64,000 bases of DNA from Deltaproteobacteria bacterium (GTDB lineage Bacteria > Myxococcota > Kuafuiibacteriia > Kuafuiibacteriales > Kuafuiibacteriaceae), in NCBI GenBank assembly GCA_016703535.1, contig JADJBV010000001.1, positions 5,322,001-5,386,000 of the forward strand, in the 5' to 3' direction. Shown here in pieces: positions 40,294 to 48,400 of the stretch. Below the pieces are notes generated by a model. The model searched no databases. It worked only from the letters and a program-made list of their open reading frames with translations, and had not been told where the DNA came from. Every line of letters starts with the position of its first letter. Position 1 is the stretch's first letter. A program made the translations under genes and the position numbers.

Positions 40294-41061
40294 GTGTTGA
40301 GTTTCAGCGCCAGAGGTTCGGGCCCCGAGGGGGTCCTCTTGCTCCACGGCTTTTTGGGGTCGGGTCGCAACTTGGCCAACCTGGCCCGACGGCTGAGCGA
40401 AGCAGATCCTCGGCTGACGATCTACTCCGTGGACCTCCCCGGCCATGGCCGGTCGCCGCCCCTTCGTCCCGACGAAACCTTCGACAGCGCCGCCGATCAG
40501 CTGCTCGAGCTCGCGTCCCAGGTCGCAAAGGGGCCGTGTTGGTGGATCGGCCACTCCCTCGGCGGACGGATCGGCTTGGCCGCCTTGGGCCGCGCGCCCG
40601 AACAGATCCGACGACTCAGCCTGCTGGACATCGGCCCGAGCCCGACCACCGGCGCGTCCAGTGAACAAGTGGGGCGTTGGTTGGTGGAGGCCCCGGCGAA
40701 CCCGCAGAGCCGGGACGAGGCGATCGAACACCTGACCGGCCGCGGCCTGTCACGGGCCCTGGCCGATTGGCTGGCGATGAACCTTGAGAGCGGACCCAAC
40801 GGCCTGGGGTGGCGCATCGATCGAAAGGCGGTCCTCGACTTTCACCTGCGGACCAGCGGGACCGATCTGTGGTCGGTCGCGGCCCGTCACGTCGATCGCT
40901 TGCAGGTGATCGTGGGCGGCGCCTCGGGTTACGTCAGCGAGGGTGACCGGGCGAGGTTGACCGAGTTGGGCGCCGCAGTGACCGTGTTGCCTGGCGCCAG
41001 CCACTTCCTCCACGCCGACGCGTTGGAGCCATTGGTCGCAGCGCTCAGCGACCTTCGATGA
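40294..41061 (+). CDS. Alpha/beta hydrolase (esterase, YbfF-like)
   Basis: A 255-residue alpha/beta hydrolase with the oxyanion segment LLLHGFLGSGRNLANLA, the serine nucleophile elbow GHSLGG and the C-terminal catalytic histidine region GASHFLHADALEPLV. Substrates are short acyl esters or thioesters in related enzymes. The GTG start at 40294 is the only reasonable one; an ATG is absent nearby. It diverges from the fatty-acid-like operon across a 184-base spacer and could supply its missing thioesterase function. Its last 17 bases overlap the convergent lipoprotein gene. Confidence 0.8.
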   Translation: MLSFSARGSGPEGVLLLHGFLGSGRNLANLARRLSEADPRLTIYSVDLPGHGRSPPLRPDETFDSAADQLLELASQVAKGPCWWIGHSLGGRIGLAALGRAPEQIRRLSLLDIGPSPTTGASSEQVGRWLVEAPANPQSRDEAIEHLTGRGLSRALADWLAMNLESGPNGLGWRIDRKAVLDFHLRTSGTDLWSVAARHVDRLQVIVGGASGYVSEGDRARLTELGAAVTVLPGASHFLHADALEPLVAALSDLR

Positions 41062-42823
41062 CCCACGGGGTCTGGACTTCATCCAACGACACCCCGCTGA
41101 GGGTCTCATCGATCCAACAGGCCTCGGCCTGAACACCCACCGCGGCCGCCGTGACCTGAACGTCCTCGAGCTGGATCTGACCGGGCCCGCGCACCAGCCC
41201 ACTGTTGCACCCGTCGATCCGCACCCTCCGCAGCTGGACCCGATGTTCTTCGTCGAACTCGGGGGTGAGCCGGGCCCCTTGGAGGCCATCGATCACGGTG
41301 AGGTCATTGACCACGACCTCTCCGCTGCCAGTGAGCTTCAGCCCTTCGCCGCCCAAGTCTTCGAAGTGGCCCCGCTCGAGCTGGAGATCAGCGCTGCACA
41401 ACAGCCCACCACCGGCGCGCCGCGCGATGAAATCACGGACCGTCGTCTCCGCCCGCTCACGAGACCACAGGGCGTCCTCCTGGATGTCGCTGATGAAGAC
41501 CCGCTCCAGGTCTAGGAGCGTTCCGCTTCGGCTGGTTTGAATCCCCATGCCTGCCATCCCATGCCCGTCGGAGCGGAGGTCCCGCCCGTTGACCGTGGTT
41601 TCGAAGAGGAACTGGACCTCATGAACACCCTCGACGTAGGCCCGATCGAGTTGGATCGGGGGCCCCGACGCTTCGCCGACGGCGCGCACGATCGCGATCC
41701 CGGGGTAGTCGGTCGTCGAGTCCACGACCACATCCGCGACCGTGCCGGTGGAAGACTCGAGCTTCAAGCCTTCGTAGGTGAGCGAGGTGGCGTGGAAGTG
41801 GTGGAGCTCCAGCGCCGAAGACTGGGCGGTGAGGCCCCAACTTGCGTCGGCCACGAGGAGGGATCGGAGTTCGGCTTGGGAACCCGGGGTGAGAAGCACG
41901 CCGTATTCGCCGCCCTGGATCCGCACCCGCTCCACCACCGACCCGGTGCCGAAGATCTCGATCCCCTTGGCGCCGCTGTCGACCTCCAAGGTCAGATCCG
42001 AGAGCCGGCCTCCGCCCCGAAGGATCACGTGGCCGACGATCGAGGCGCCTTGATGGCACTCGCCGAGCAGCGCACCGCCCGGGAGGATCTCGACGGTGCC
42101 GGCGTAACGCCCACGGGGCAACCAAAGGGGCCGGTCCACCTGGGCCGGGAGGGCGGGACCCTGGTGAGGTGTGGCCCCGACCGGCTGGGCTCGGGCCTCG
42201 CAGGCTTCACCTTGTTCGGCGGGGGAGATCCAACAAGGCGGCGCCGCACAGCTGCGGGTGTTCGGGGGACGACAGGCGGCCGAACTTTGAGACTCGTCGA
42301 GCCAACCTTCGGGGCACGCGGCGCGGTTCGGCACCTCGGGCGCTTGGGGGGCGGCACAACTCGCTTCGCAGTAGTAGACCCCACGTTCATCACGACGAAC
42401 GCAGCCATCCCGTAGACAGTCGTCGAGGGCCAAAGGCGGCAGACTAAACGCCTCGAGCTCTGCCAAATCCGAGGTGCGGGCCCACCCCTCTTCGGGACTG
42501 CCGCGGTAGGCTTCGATCCCCGCGACCGGGAGTGGTCTTTGCCGGTCACAGGCGGTGCGTGCCGTGGGCTCGAGCAAACTCGGGGCCCGCAGCTCGACCA
42601 AACTTCGGGAAAAAAAGGCCATCACGCTCGGTCGCCCCACCAAGGAGTAGGGCGCCGGGAGATCGGCGGGTTCGGTCAACAGGACCTGGGGGTCAGCCTC
42701 GGACTCCAGGTAGATGGCCACCGCCCGAGCCCCGGACGAAGGGTTCGGGATGGCCCAATCGGCGGGTTCGATGCAGGCGACGAGCCCTAGCAGTCCACTC
42801 GCCAGCCCCCAGCGTCGACCCAT
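41045..42823 (-). CDS. Lipoprotein with right-handed beta-helix domain
   Basis: A 592-residue lipoprotein (signal MGRRWGLASGLLGLVAC, Cys17). Residues about 120-250 are Cys-rich (DDCLRDGCVRRDERGVYYCEASC, CPEGW). Residues about 265-590 show periodic short hydrophobic strands (VILRGGGRLSDLTLEVDSG, IEIFGTGSVVERVRIQGGEYGVLL) typical of a parallel beta-helix of the pectate-lyase-like type. No catalytic motif is recognisable. Likely surface-exposed; function unknown. Confidence 0.78.
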   Translation of the reverse strand: MGRRWGLASGLLGLVACIEPADWAIPNPSSGARAVAIYLESEADPQVLLTEPADLPAPYSLVGRPSVMAFFSRSLVELRAPSLLEPTARTACDRQRPLPVAGIEAYRGSPEEGWARTSDLAELEAFSLPPLALDDCLRDGCVRRDERGVYYCEASCAAPQAPEVPNRAACPEGWLDESQSSAACRPPNTRSCAAPPCWISPAEQGEACEARAQPVGATPHQGPALPAQVDRPLWLPRGRYAGTVEILPGGALLGECHQGASIVGHVILRGGGRLSDLTLEVDSGAKGIEIFGTGSVVERVRIQGGEYGVLLTPGSQAELRSLLVADASWGLTAQSSALELHHFHATSLTYEGLKLESSTGTVADVVVDSTTDYPGIAIVRAVGEASGPPIQLDRAYVEGVHEVQFLFETTVNGRDLRSDGHGMAGMGIQTSRSGTLLDLERVFISDIQEDALWSRERAETTVRDFIARRAGGGLLCSADLQLERGHFEDLGGEGLKLTGSGEVVVNDLTVIDGLQGARLTPEFDEEHRVQLRRVRIDGCNSGLVRGPGQIQLEDVQVTAAAVGVQAEACWIDETLSGVSLDEVQTPWVIEGR

Positions 42824-42851
42824 GTTCAATGGGATCGTAACACCGAGGGAT

Positions 42852-44300
42852 TCAGCCGCGCACGCGCCCGTGGGGCGTTCCTTCACCGTAGCCCGCCATC
42901 GACTGGACCCCCACCACCGCGGCCTGGGTGAATGCTTCACCATCCATCGCGCCCACGTAGGTAAAGGCCGACTGAAGTCCGGTGATGATGTCGACCAGGA
43001 TCGCGCCGACGCTCTCCATCCCCGGCTTGAGGTAGATCCGGGAGGTGGAGATGCCCTCTCGGAAGAAGGCCTTCTTGGCTTGTTCAAAGGGATCGAGGTT
43101 GGCGGTGCGGTTCATCACCGCTCGGTAGCTCGCCATCCCGTAGTTCTCTTTGTAGAGGCGGCCGTCCTTGTCCTCCTTGATGTCGCTCGGGCTCTCGTAG
43201 GTGCCGGCCAAACCCGTGCCGATCATCACCCGGGAGGCCCCGGCGGCGAGGTACAAGGCCACGTCTCGAGGGTGTCGAACGCCGCCATCGGCCCACACGT
43301 GCTTTCCTAGGGCCCGGGCCGCGGCGGCCGCGTGCTGCACGGAAGAAAAGGTCGGGCGGCCGACGCCAGTCTGCATCCGGGTGGTGCACATCGCCCCGGG
43401 CCCAACGTTGACCTTCACGACATCGGCGCCCGCCTCACACAAGGCTCGAGTGCCCTCGACGGTGCAGACGTTGCCGGCGACGATCGGCAGCTGATTGCCG
43501 ATGGCCTTCTTCACCGCCGCCACCGCCTCCACCATCCGACGTTGGTGACCGTGGGCGGTGTCCAACACCAAACAATCGACGCCCAACTCCTTCAGCTGGG
43601 CGGCCTCGAGGGGAGCTTCAGCCGAGATCCCGATCGCCGCTGCCACCATCAGCTCACCCCGGGGGTTGAGCGAAGGCTTGAGCAGCTCCAACCGGACCGC
43701 GTCTTCTTTGCCCAAGATCCCGACCAACCGCCCCTGACGATCCACCACCGGCGCCGCCCGCACCCGTTCCTGATCCATGAAGAGGTAGGCCTCCCGATTG
43801 CTCACCCCCACGGTCAAGGTCGAGAGGCGCCGTGACATCACGTCTCGGGCCGGCGTGTATTGATCCCGATCCCGAAGATCCGAGGTGGTGATCAAGCCGA
43901 TCGGCCGCTGCTCTTCGTCGATGACCACCACCATCTCGTGGGAGCGCTTTCGGATCAGGCCGAGCACGTCCCGCAGGGTCGCCTCGGGCGTGACCGTTAC
44001 CGCGGTGTCGTAGCGGGCGTCGGCGGCCTTGAGGTGTCGGACGATCCGCTCGACGGTCTTGAGCTCCATGTCTTGGGGCAGGACCCCCAAGCCACCAAAA
44101 CGGGCCATGGTCTCGGCCATCCGTTTGCCGGTGACCCCGTTCATGTTGGCCGAAACCACCGGGTGGCTGCCCCCCACGAAGTCGCCGGGCCGCAGGTCGA
44201 CCTCCAGCCGGCTGCCGCCGTCGAAGTATTGAGGGACGAGGAAGACGTCCTCCAGCGCAAGCTCCAGCTGGGCGTCGTGTTCCGGGTGCAAAAAGCGCAT
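42852..44300 (-). CDS. IMP dehydrogenase/GMP reductase family enzyme, GuaB1 type
   Basis: A 482-residue IMPDH-family barrel with a pair of CBS domains at about residues 95-220 (RSHEMVVVIDEEQRPIGLIT, APVVDRQGRLVGILGK). The active-site loop GAMCTTRMQTGVG carries the catalytic cysteine. The N-terminal ANMNGVTGKRMAETMARFGGLGVLPQDM is the pattern of the GuaB1 subgroup, which in actinobacteria has been linked to GMP reductase activity rather than IMP oxidation. The ATG at 44300 gives the expected MRFL N-terminus. It is followed upstream by the repeat-rich 44301-44770 region. Confidence 0.88.
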   Translation of the reverse strand: MRFLHPEHDAQLELALEDVFLVPQYFDGGSRLEVDLRPGDFVGGSHPVVSANMNGVTGKRMAETMARFGGLGVLPQDMELKTVERIVRHLKAADARYDTAVTVTPEATLRDVLGLIRKRSHEMVVVIDEEQRPIGLITTSDLRDRDQYTPARDVMSRRLSTLTVGVSNREAYLFMDQERVRAAPVVDRQGRLVGILGKEDAVRLELLKPSLNPRGELMVAAAIGISAEAPLEAAQLKELGVDCLVLDTAHGHQRRMVEAVAAVKKAIGNQLPIVAGNVCTVEGTRALCEAGADVVKVNVGPGAMCTTRMQTGVGRPTFSSVQHAAAAARALGKHVWADGGVRHPRDVALYLAAGASRVMIGTGLAGTYESPSDIKEDKDGRLYKENYGMASYRAVMNRTANLDPFEQAKKAFFREGISTSRIYLKPGMESVGAILVDIITGLQSAFTYVGAMDGEAFTQAAVVGVQSMAGYGEGTPHGRVRG

Positions 44301-44770
44301 CGACCCGGCAGATGAGCCCCGGGCGGGGCAAAAATCAACCCCACGCGGTTGAGGGTGACTCCGCTGACGACCGAAAGCCGGGACCCCAAAATACATCCGT
44401 CGTGGAGGCCGGGCGGGTCCCCGGACCTCCTTCCGCGCCTCCCAAGGCACTCGCCGAAGGTCCCGGGATCCAGCCGAGGCCCTCCATAGTGCCTTCGTCG
44501 GGTCCCCGGACCTCCGAAACTCGCTCAAAACCCCTCCCTTCACCTTCGGCCACTGCCCCGAAGGCCCTCCCGAGTGCTGCGGTTGGGTCCTGGGACCCGA
44601 AAAAGCCGCTTCGACGGGTCAGAGCCGGGTCCTCGGACGTCCTCCGAACGACGCCAACCCCGATCTGAGAGGTCCCGGGACCTCGCCAAGGCACTTTGGA
44701 CCGGTTTGGGAAGGTCCCGGGACCCAACGGAGGAAGGTCCGCTTGGGTCCTGGGACCTGCGGCAGGCGCT
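44301..44770. other. Gene-free stretch of 470 bases
   Basis: No protein-coding character is apparent; the reading frames that are open here have the uneven composition of shadow frames. Nearly the whole stretch is occupied by a periodic array of GGTCC/GGACC palindromes, described separately. It lies between the start of the GuaB1-type gene (44300) and the end of the DUF1552 gene (44771), both on the minus strand. Confidence 0.7.
44416..44757. repeat. Array of GGTCCYNGGACC palindromes with 42-43-base period
   Basis: Eight palindromic cores begin at 44416, 44459, 44501, 44586, 44628, 44671, 44713 and 44746. The intervals are 43, 42, 85 (two periods), 42, 43, 42 and 33 bases. Cores are GGTCCCCGGACC, GGTCCCGGGATCC, GGTCCTGGGACC, GGTCCCGGGACC and close variants. 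Between cores, AAGGCACT or its complement recurs. A degenerate half-unit (GGGACC near 44380) precedes the first core at about the expected distance. Confidence 0.85.
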
Positions 44771-46123
44771 TCACCCGAGGACGCCGCCCAGGGGCCCAGC
44801 CCCCGAGTCGCCAAAGCCGGTGAAGGACTGGCCCATGGCGTTGGCCACCGAGGCCCAAAGCCCCCCGTGGCGCGCGTAGTCGTAGGACAGCAGGCGCCCC
44901 GGGCGAATGGCCCCACCGGCGCGCCCCGCCAAGACGAAGGGCATGTCGTCGTGGCTGTGGGTGTTGCCGTCGCAGACCTCGGTCACCAACACCACCACCG
45001 AGTGATCGAGCATGGTGCCCTCCCCTTCGGGCCGGGCCTTCAGCTGGTCGAGCAGGTAAGCGAACTGCTCCACCCACCAGATCCGCTGGCTCAGGTAGTC
45101 GGCGTATTCACGATGATTGGGATCGTGTTGGTTGCCGTAGTGAGAGGCCTGGTGGCTCCGCATGTCGAAGCCCGGATCGTGCATCGGGGTGTTGGGGAAG
45201 CGGCTCATGATCAGATCGCTGGTGTGGAAGGCGTTTTGGATCACGCCCACCTGGGTCAAGCGACAGGCCATGGCCTCCACCAACAGATCGGTCTGCAGTC
45301 GCAGGAGCTCCGGGAACCGTTCGGGCCGATAAATTTCGGCGTTGGGCACGGTGGACCGGGTCGGCGTGCGGCACACCTCGGTCGGAGGTGGAGGTTGGGT
45401 GGTGTTCTGGATGCGGCGCTCCAGCTCCCGCAAAGAGTCCAGGTGGGCGTCCAACTTTCGTAGCTCCACCGGCCCGACTCGCTCCCGAAACGCGGCGAGA
45501 TCGGCCAAGGCCCCGTCGATGACGCTGCGGCGCCGGTTGGGCGTCGGTTCGGTCGGCGGGTTGGGAACGTTGGGCACCCCGTTGCCGAAGAGGCGTTGAA
45601 AGGCGGCGCTGGGATCGTCTTCGGGGGTCGCGCTTTGTCCAGACGCTGAATAACTGATGTGTTTGTCGCCCGAGGCCGAACTTTGGTTGGCCATCACCCC
45701 GAGGTAGAGGTGGCGATGCAAGGCCGCTTGCCCCGCGGTCCGGGACAACACGAAGTCGATCGACTCACCGTTGCCGCCGTCGACGGCGGTCAACAACTTC
45801 TTGGCGCCGCCCGGGTGGCTGCCGCTGTCGGTGGGCCCCATGGAGAGGCCTCGAAAGAACAAGCAACTCTCTTGGTGGCGGGCCAAAGGCTGGAGCTGAG
45901 GCGAAAGGCTGAAGGCGTTTTCGCTCCCGGTGGCGTGCCACAACGACGGTTGCCCACTCTGGCTGGCCCCCACGACGCCGTCGGGGAAGTAGAAGAAGAT
46001 CACCCGGGAGGCCTGGCCCGCGGCGGCCCGGGCGGGTCGGGTCAACAAGCTGGTGCCCAAGGCGGTGCCCAACAAAGTGGCGCCGCTGCGGCTCAAGAAA
46101 GCACGGCGATCGATCCGCTTCAC
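44771..46123 (-). CDS. DUF1552 protein with Tat-like signal
   Basis: A 450-residue exported protein. The N-terminus has a twin-arginine signal (DRRAFLSRSGATLLGTALGT) ending in ARAA. The rest matches DUF1552: RVIFFYFPDGVVG, LFFRGLSMGPTDSGSHPGGAKKLLT, SIDFVLSR, MHDPGFDMRSHQASHYG, VVLVTEVCDGNTHSHDDMPFVLAGRAGG. It is encoded right after a DUF1592-type cytochrome protein with a GTGA overlap, the usual pairing in planctomycetes and myxobacteria. Its activity is unknown. Confidence 0.92.
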   Translation of the reverse strand: MKRIDRRAFLSRSGATLLGTALGTSLLTRPARAAAGQASRVIFFYFPDGVVGASQSGQPSLWHATGSENAFSLSPQLQPLARHQESCLFFRGLSMGPTDSGSHPGGAKKLLTAVDGGNGESIDFVLSRTAGQAALHRHLYLGVMANQSSASGDKHISYSASGQSATPEDDPSAAFQRLFGNGVPNVPNPPTEPTPNRRRSVIDGALADLAAFRERVGPVELRKLDAHLDSLRELERRIQNTTQPPPPTEVCRTPTRSTVPNAEIYRPERFPELLRLQTDLLVEAMACRLTQVGVIQNAFHTSDLIMSRFPNTPMHDPGFDMRSHQASHYGNQHDPNHREYADYLSQRIWWVEQFAYLLDQLKARPEGEGTMLDHSVVVLVTEVCDGNTHSHDDMPFVLAGRAGGAIRPGRLLSYDYARHGGLWASVANAMGQSFTGFGDSGAGPLGGVLG

Positions 46124-48342
46124 GGTTCACCTCGGCGCAAGGCGTAGGCAGGGTCGGCGATCAGCTCCAAGATCAAGGCCCGCAGGTCGCCGCCTTGGGC
46201 GCGATAACGACCGAGGAAAGGCTGGAGCAGGCAACGATCGGTCTCACCTTCGGCCTCACCTTGGACGAAGCGATAATATTGCGTAGCCATACAATCCGGT
46301 CCGGCTTGGCTCTGGGCCAAAGCAACGCCGAGCTCCGCCAAGTTGTTGAACTCGGCGGTGGTGCCGCGGCCAAAGGCCTCGAGGTCGACGATCACCCCGC
46401 GATCATCGATGGGCCGGCCGTTCTCCTGATCCCGGGCCCGGCCGATGGCGTCGAAGCGCTCGAAGCCAAAGCCGACGCCGTCGATGTACTGGTGGCAGGC
46501 ATTACAAGACGGCTTGCCGCTGTGCATCTGGAAACGCTCCCGGGTGGTGGCGTTGGGATCGACCTCGGGCAGGCCGCCGGCCTCGGGCGGGGGCACGCCG
46601 AACTTTTGGCACAACAGCCGCTCCCGGACGAAGACCCCCCGCTTGATCGGCGAACCTTGATCCGAGTGGGCGTAAGCAAAGAGGACGCTGGCCTGCCCCA
46701 AGATCCCGGCCCGGAGCGCGGGCTTGTTGGCCCGAGTGAGCTCGGCGCCGTAGGTGCCCGGGAGCTGGTAGAGCCGCGCCAAGGCCCCGTCGACGTAGCC
46801 GTAATCGGCGAGGAGCAGCTGGGCATAGCCGCCGCCACCCAGGGCCACGTCGGCGAACAGTTGGCGGGTCTCCTGTAACATCGCGGTCCTTAGGCCGGGG
46901 GTGACCTCGGGGAAAAGTTCGCCGCGCTTCGGCTGATCGATCACCCCGGCGAGCCCCAACCAGTCGATGGCGAAGTCACCGAGGTGATCCGCGGCCCGGG
47001 GATCGGCGAGCAGACGTTCGGCCTGGGCCCGGCGGCCAGCGGCGCTCGAAAGTTGTCCGGCGGCGGCGGCGTCGAAGAGCGCTTGGTCGGGCATGGTGCC
47101 CCAGAGCTGATAGGAGAGCACACTCGCCAGCTCCCACTCATCGAGCCGGAACCAAGCGCCATCGGCGGTGCCCAACTCGCTGCGATAGAGGAAGTTGGGC
47201 GAGCTGAGCAGCACCTCGATCAAGGTGCGGATCCCGGCGGCCCGATCGGCGCCGATCAAGGCCAGATACCGCTGCACCTCCGGCTCGCTGAGGGGGCGCC
47301 TGAAGGCCCGGGATCCAAAGTTGCGGATGAAGTTCCGATCGCAGGCTTGATCTCGGCAGTTGGCGAGGGCGCTCCGGGTGGCCACTTGTTCGGCAAAAAC
47401 TTGAGCGGCGCTCAGGTATTCGTCGACGTGCACCGGGCTGACCACCCCCGAGGCCGCGTGGGCGTCGAAGAAGTAGCCGGCGGGTCGGGACTCGACCGGG
47501 AAATGAAGGGTCGGATCGGCGCCGGGGGTGACGGGCACCTCGGCGCCGCAGTTTTGCGTCAACCGCGAGTTCACGCCGCCTTGGCCGTCGGGCACGGTGT
47601 TCGGGTTGTTGGGATCGGCCCGCCACTCTTGGCCGTCCAAGACGAACTTGTAGTCGTGTTGGCCGTTGGGCAGGCGTTGTTTGGCGAACCAACGTTGGCT
47701 GCCGGGGAGACGTTGCAGCGGCCAGGCCCCTTGGGCGGCGGTCGGCGCCCAACCGTTGAAGGTCCCGGCCACCACCACTTGCGCCGGGGTGCGATCGGGC
47801 AGGTCGAGGACAAAGGTGTGGAGTTCACAAGCGTCGGCCACGCAGAGCCCGGCCTCACAAGATTGGGTCTCCAGCTGGCAGTCACCGATCGCCATACAAA
47901 CCGGCGCCGGCGCGTCGAGCAGATCCGCCACGGTGTGCCGGTATTCGCGTCGGGTCAGCAGGCGCAGGCGCCGCAGGCTGGGCACGCCCCCCTCACACTC
48001 GGGCAAGGGGCCTTGCAGTTCCTCGAGGATGTAGTCGGCGACCCGTTCGGCGCAGTCGCCGCGACAGAGGTCCGGGTTGCCGAGGGGCATGCGCTCATCG
48101 ATGACCGCGACCAAGATGTCTCGCGGCTTGGTCCAGCCGTTGAGCGCGGGTGCGGTGCCACCTTCACCGAGGGCGCCGTGACAGGAGGCGCACTGCATCC
48201 CGTACCAAACCGCGCCTCGATCATCGCCGGTGGGCGGCGTGGGGTTGGGGTTGTTGGGATCGGGCGGCAACGGATCGGTGGAGGAGACGCCACCTTGACA
48301 GGCCACCAGCCCGACGATCAGGCCACAATAGAGCCAACGCAC
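46120..48342 (-). CDS. DUF1592/DUF1588-type exported cytochrome c protein with CBM48-like insert
   Basis: A 740-residue lipoprotein-like protein; GTG 48342 gives signal VRWLYCGLIVGLVAC, while a TTG at 48369 would add nine residues. Two haem c motifs are present, CASCH at about residue 49 and CNACH at about 612, plus the DUF1587/1592/1588/1585 blocks (RRLRLLTRREYRHTVADLL, GSRAFRRPLSEPEVQRY, GVFVRERLLCQKFGVPPP, FERFDAIGRARDQENG). Unusually, residues about 170-255 resemble an AMPK/CBM48 glycan-binding domain (VVVAGTFNGWAP, NGQHDYKFVLDGQEWRADPNNP). It overlaps the DUF1552 gene by GTGA. Predicted extracytoplasmic redox protein. Confidence 0.9.
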   Translation of the reverse strand: MRWLYCGLIVGLVACQGGVSSTDPLPPDPNNPNPTPPTGDDRGAVWYGMQCASCHGALGEGGTAPALNGWTKPRDILVAVIDERMPLGNPDLCRGDCAERVADYILEELQGPLPECEGGVPSLRRLRLLTRREYRHTVADLLDAPAPVCMAIGDCQLETQSCEAGLCVADACELHTFVLDLPDRTPAQVVVAGTFNGWAPTAAQGAWPLQRLPGSQRWFAKQRLPNGQHDYKFVLDGQEWRADPNNPNTVPDGQGGVNSRLTQNCGAEVPVTPGADPTLHFPVESRPAGYFFDAHAASGVVSPVHVDEYLSAAQVFAEQVATRSALANCRDQACDRNFIRNFGSRAFRRPLSEPEVQRYLALIGADRAAGIRTLIEVLLSSPNFLYRSELGTADGAWFRLDEWELASVLSYQLWGTMPDQALFDAAAAGQLSSAAGRRAQAERLLADPRAADHLGDFAIDWLGLAGVIDQPKRGELFPEVTPGLRTAMLQETRQLFADVALGGGGYAQLLLADYGYVDGALARLYQLPGTYGAELTRANKPALRAGILGQASVLFAYAHSDQGSPIKRGVFVRERLLCQKFGVPPPEAGGLPEVDPNATTRERFQMHSGKPSCNACHQYIDGVGFGFERFDAIGRARDQENGRPIDDRGVIVDLEAFGRGTTAEFNNLAELGVALAQSQAGPDCMATQYYRFVQGEAEGETDRCLLQPFLGRYRAQGGDLRALILELIADPAYALRRGEP

Positions 48343-48400
48343 GGAGCGGGAGAATGGGCGCCGACCCAAGGTTCGTTCATCGGTCGAACGGCGTTCGAGT

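Noticed and set aside
44416..44757. CRISPR array suggested by 12-base cores and about 30-base spacers
   Set aside because: The cores are short, degenerate palindromes, one unit is missing, the sequences between cores are partly related, and no cas genes are nearby.
44335..44916. Open frame covering the palindrome array
   Set aside because: Its composition follows the repeat, it overlaps the DUF1552 gene, and no domain is seen.
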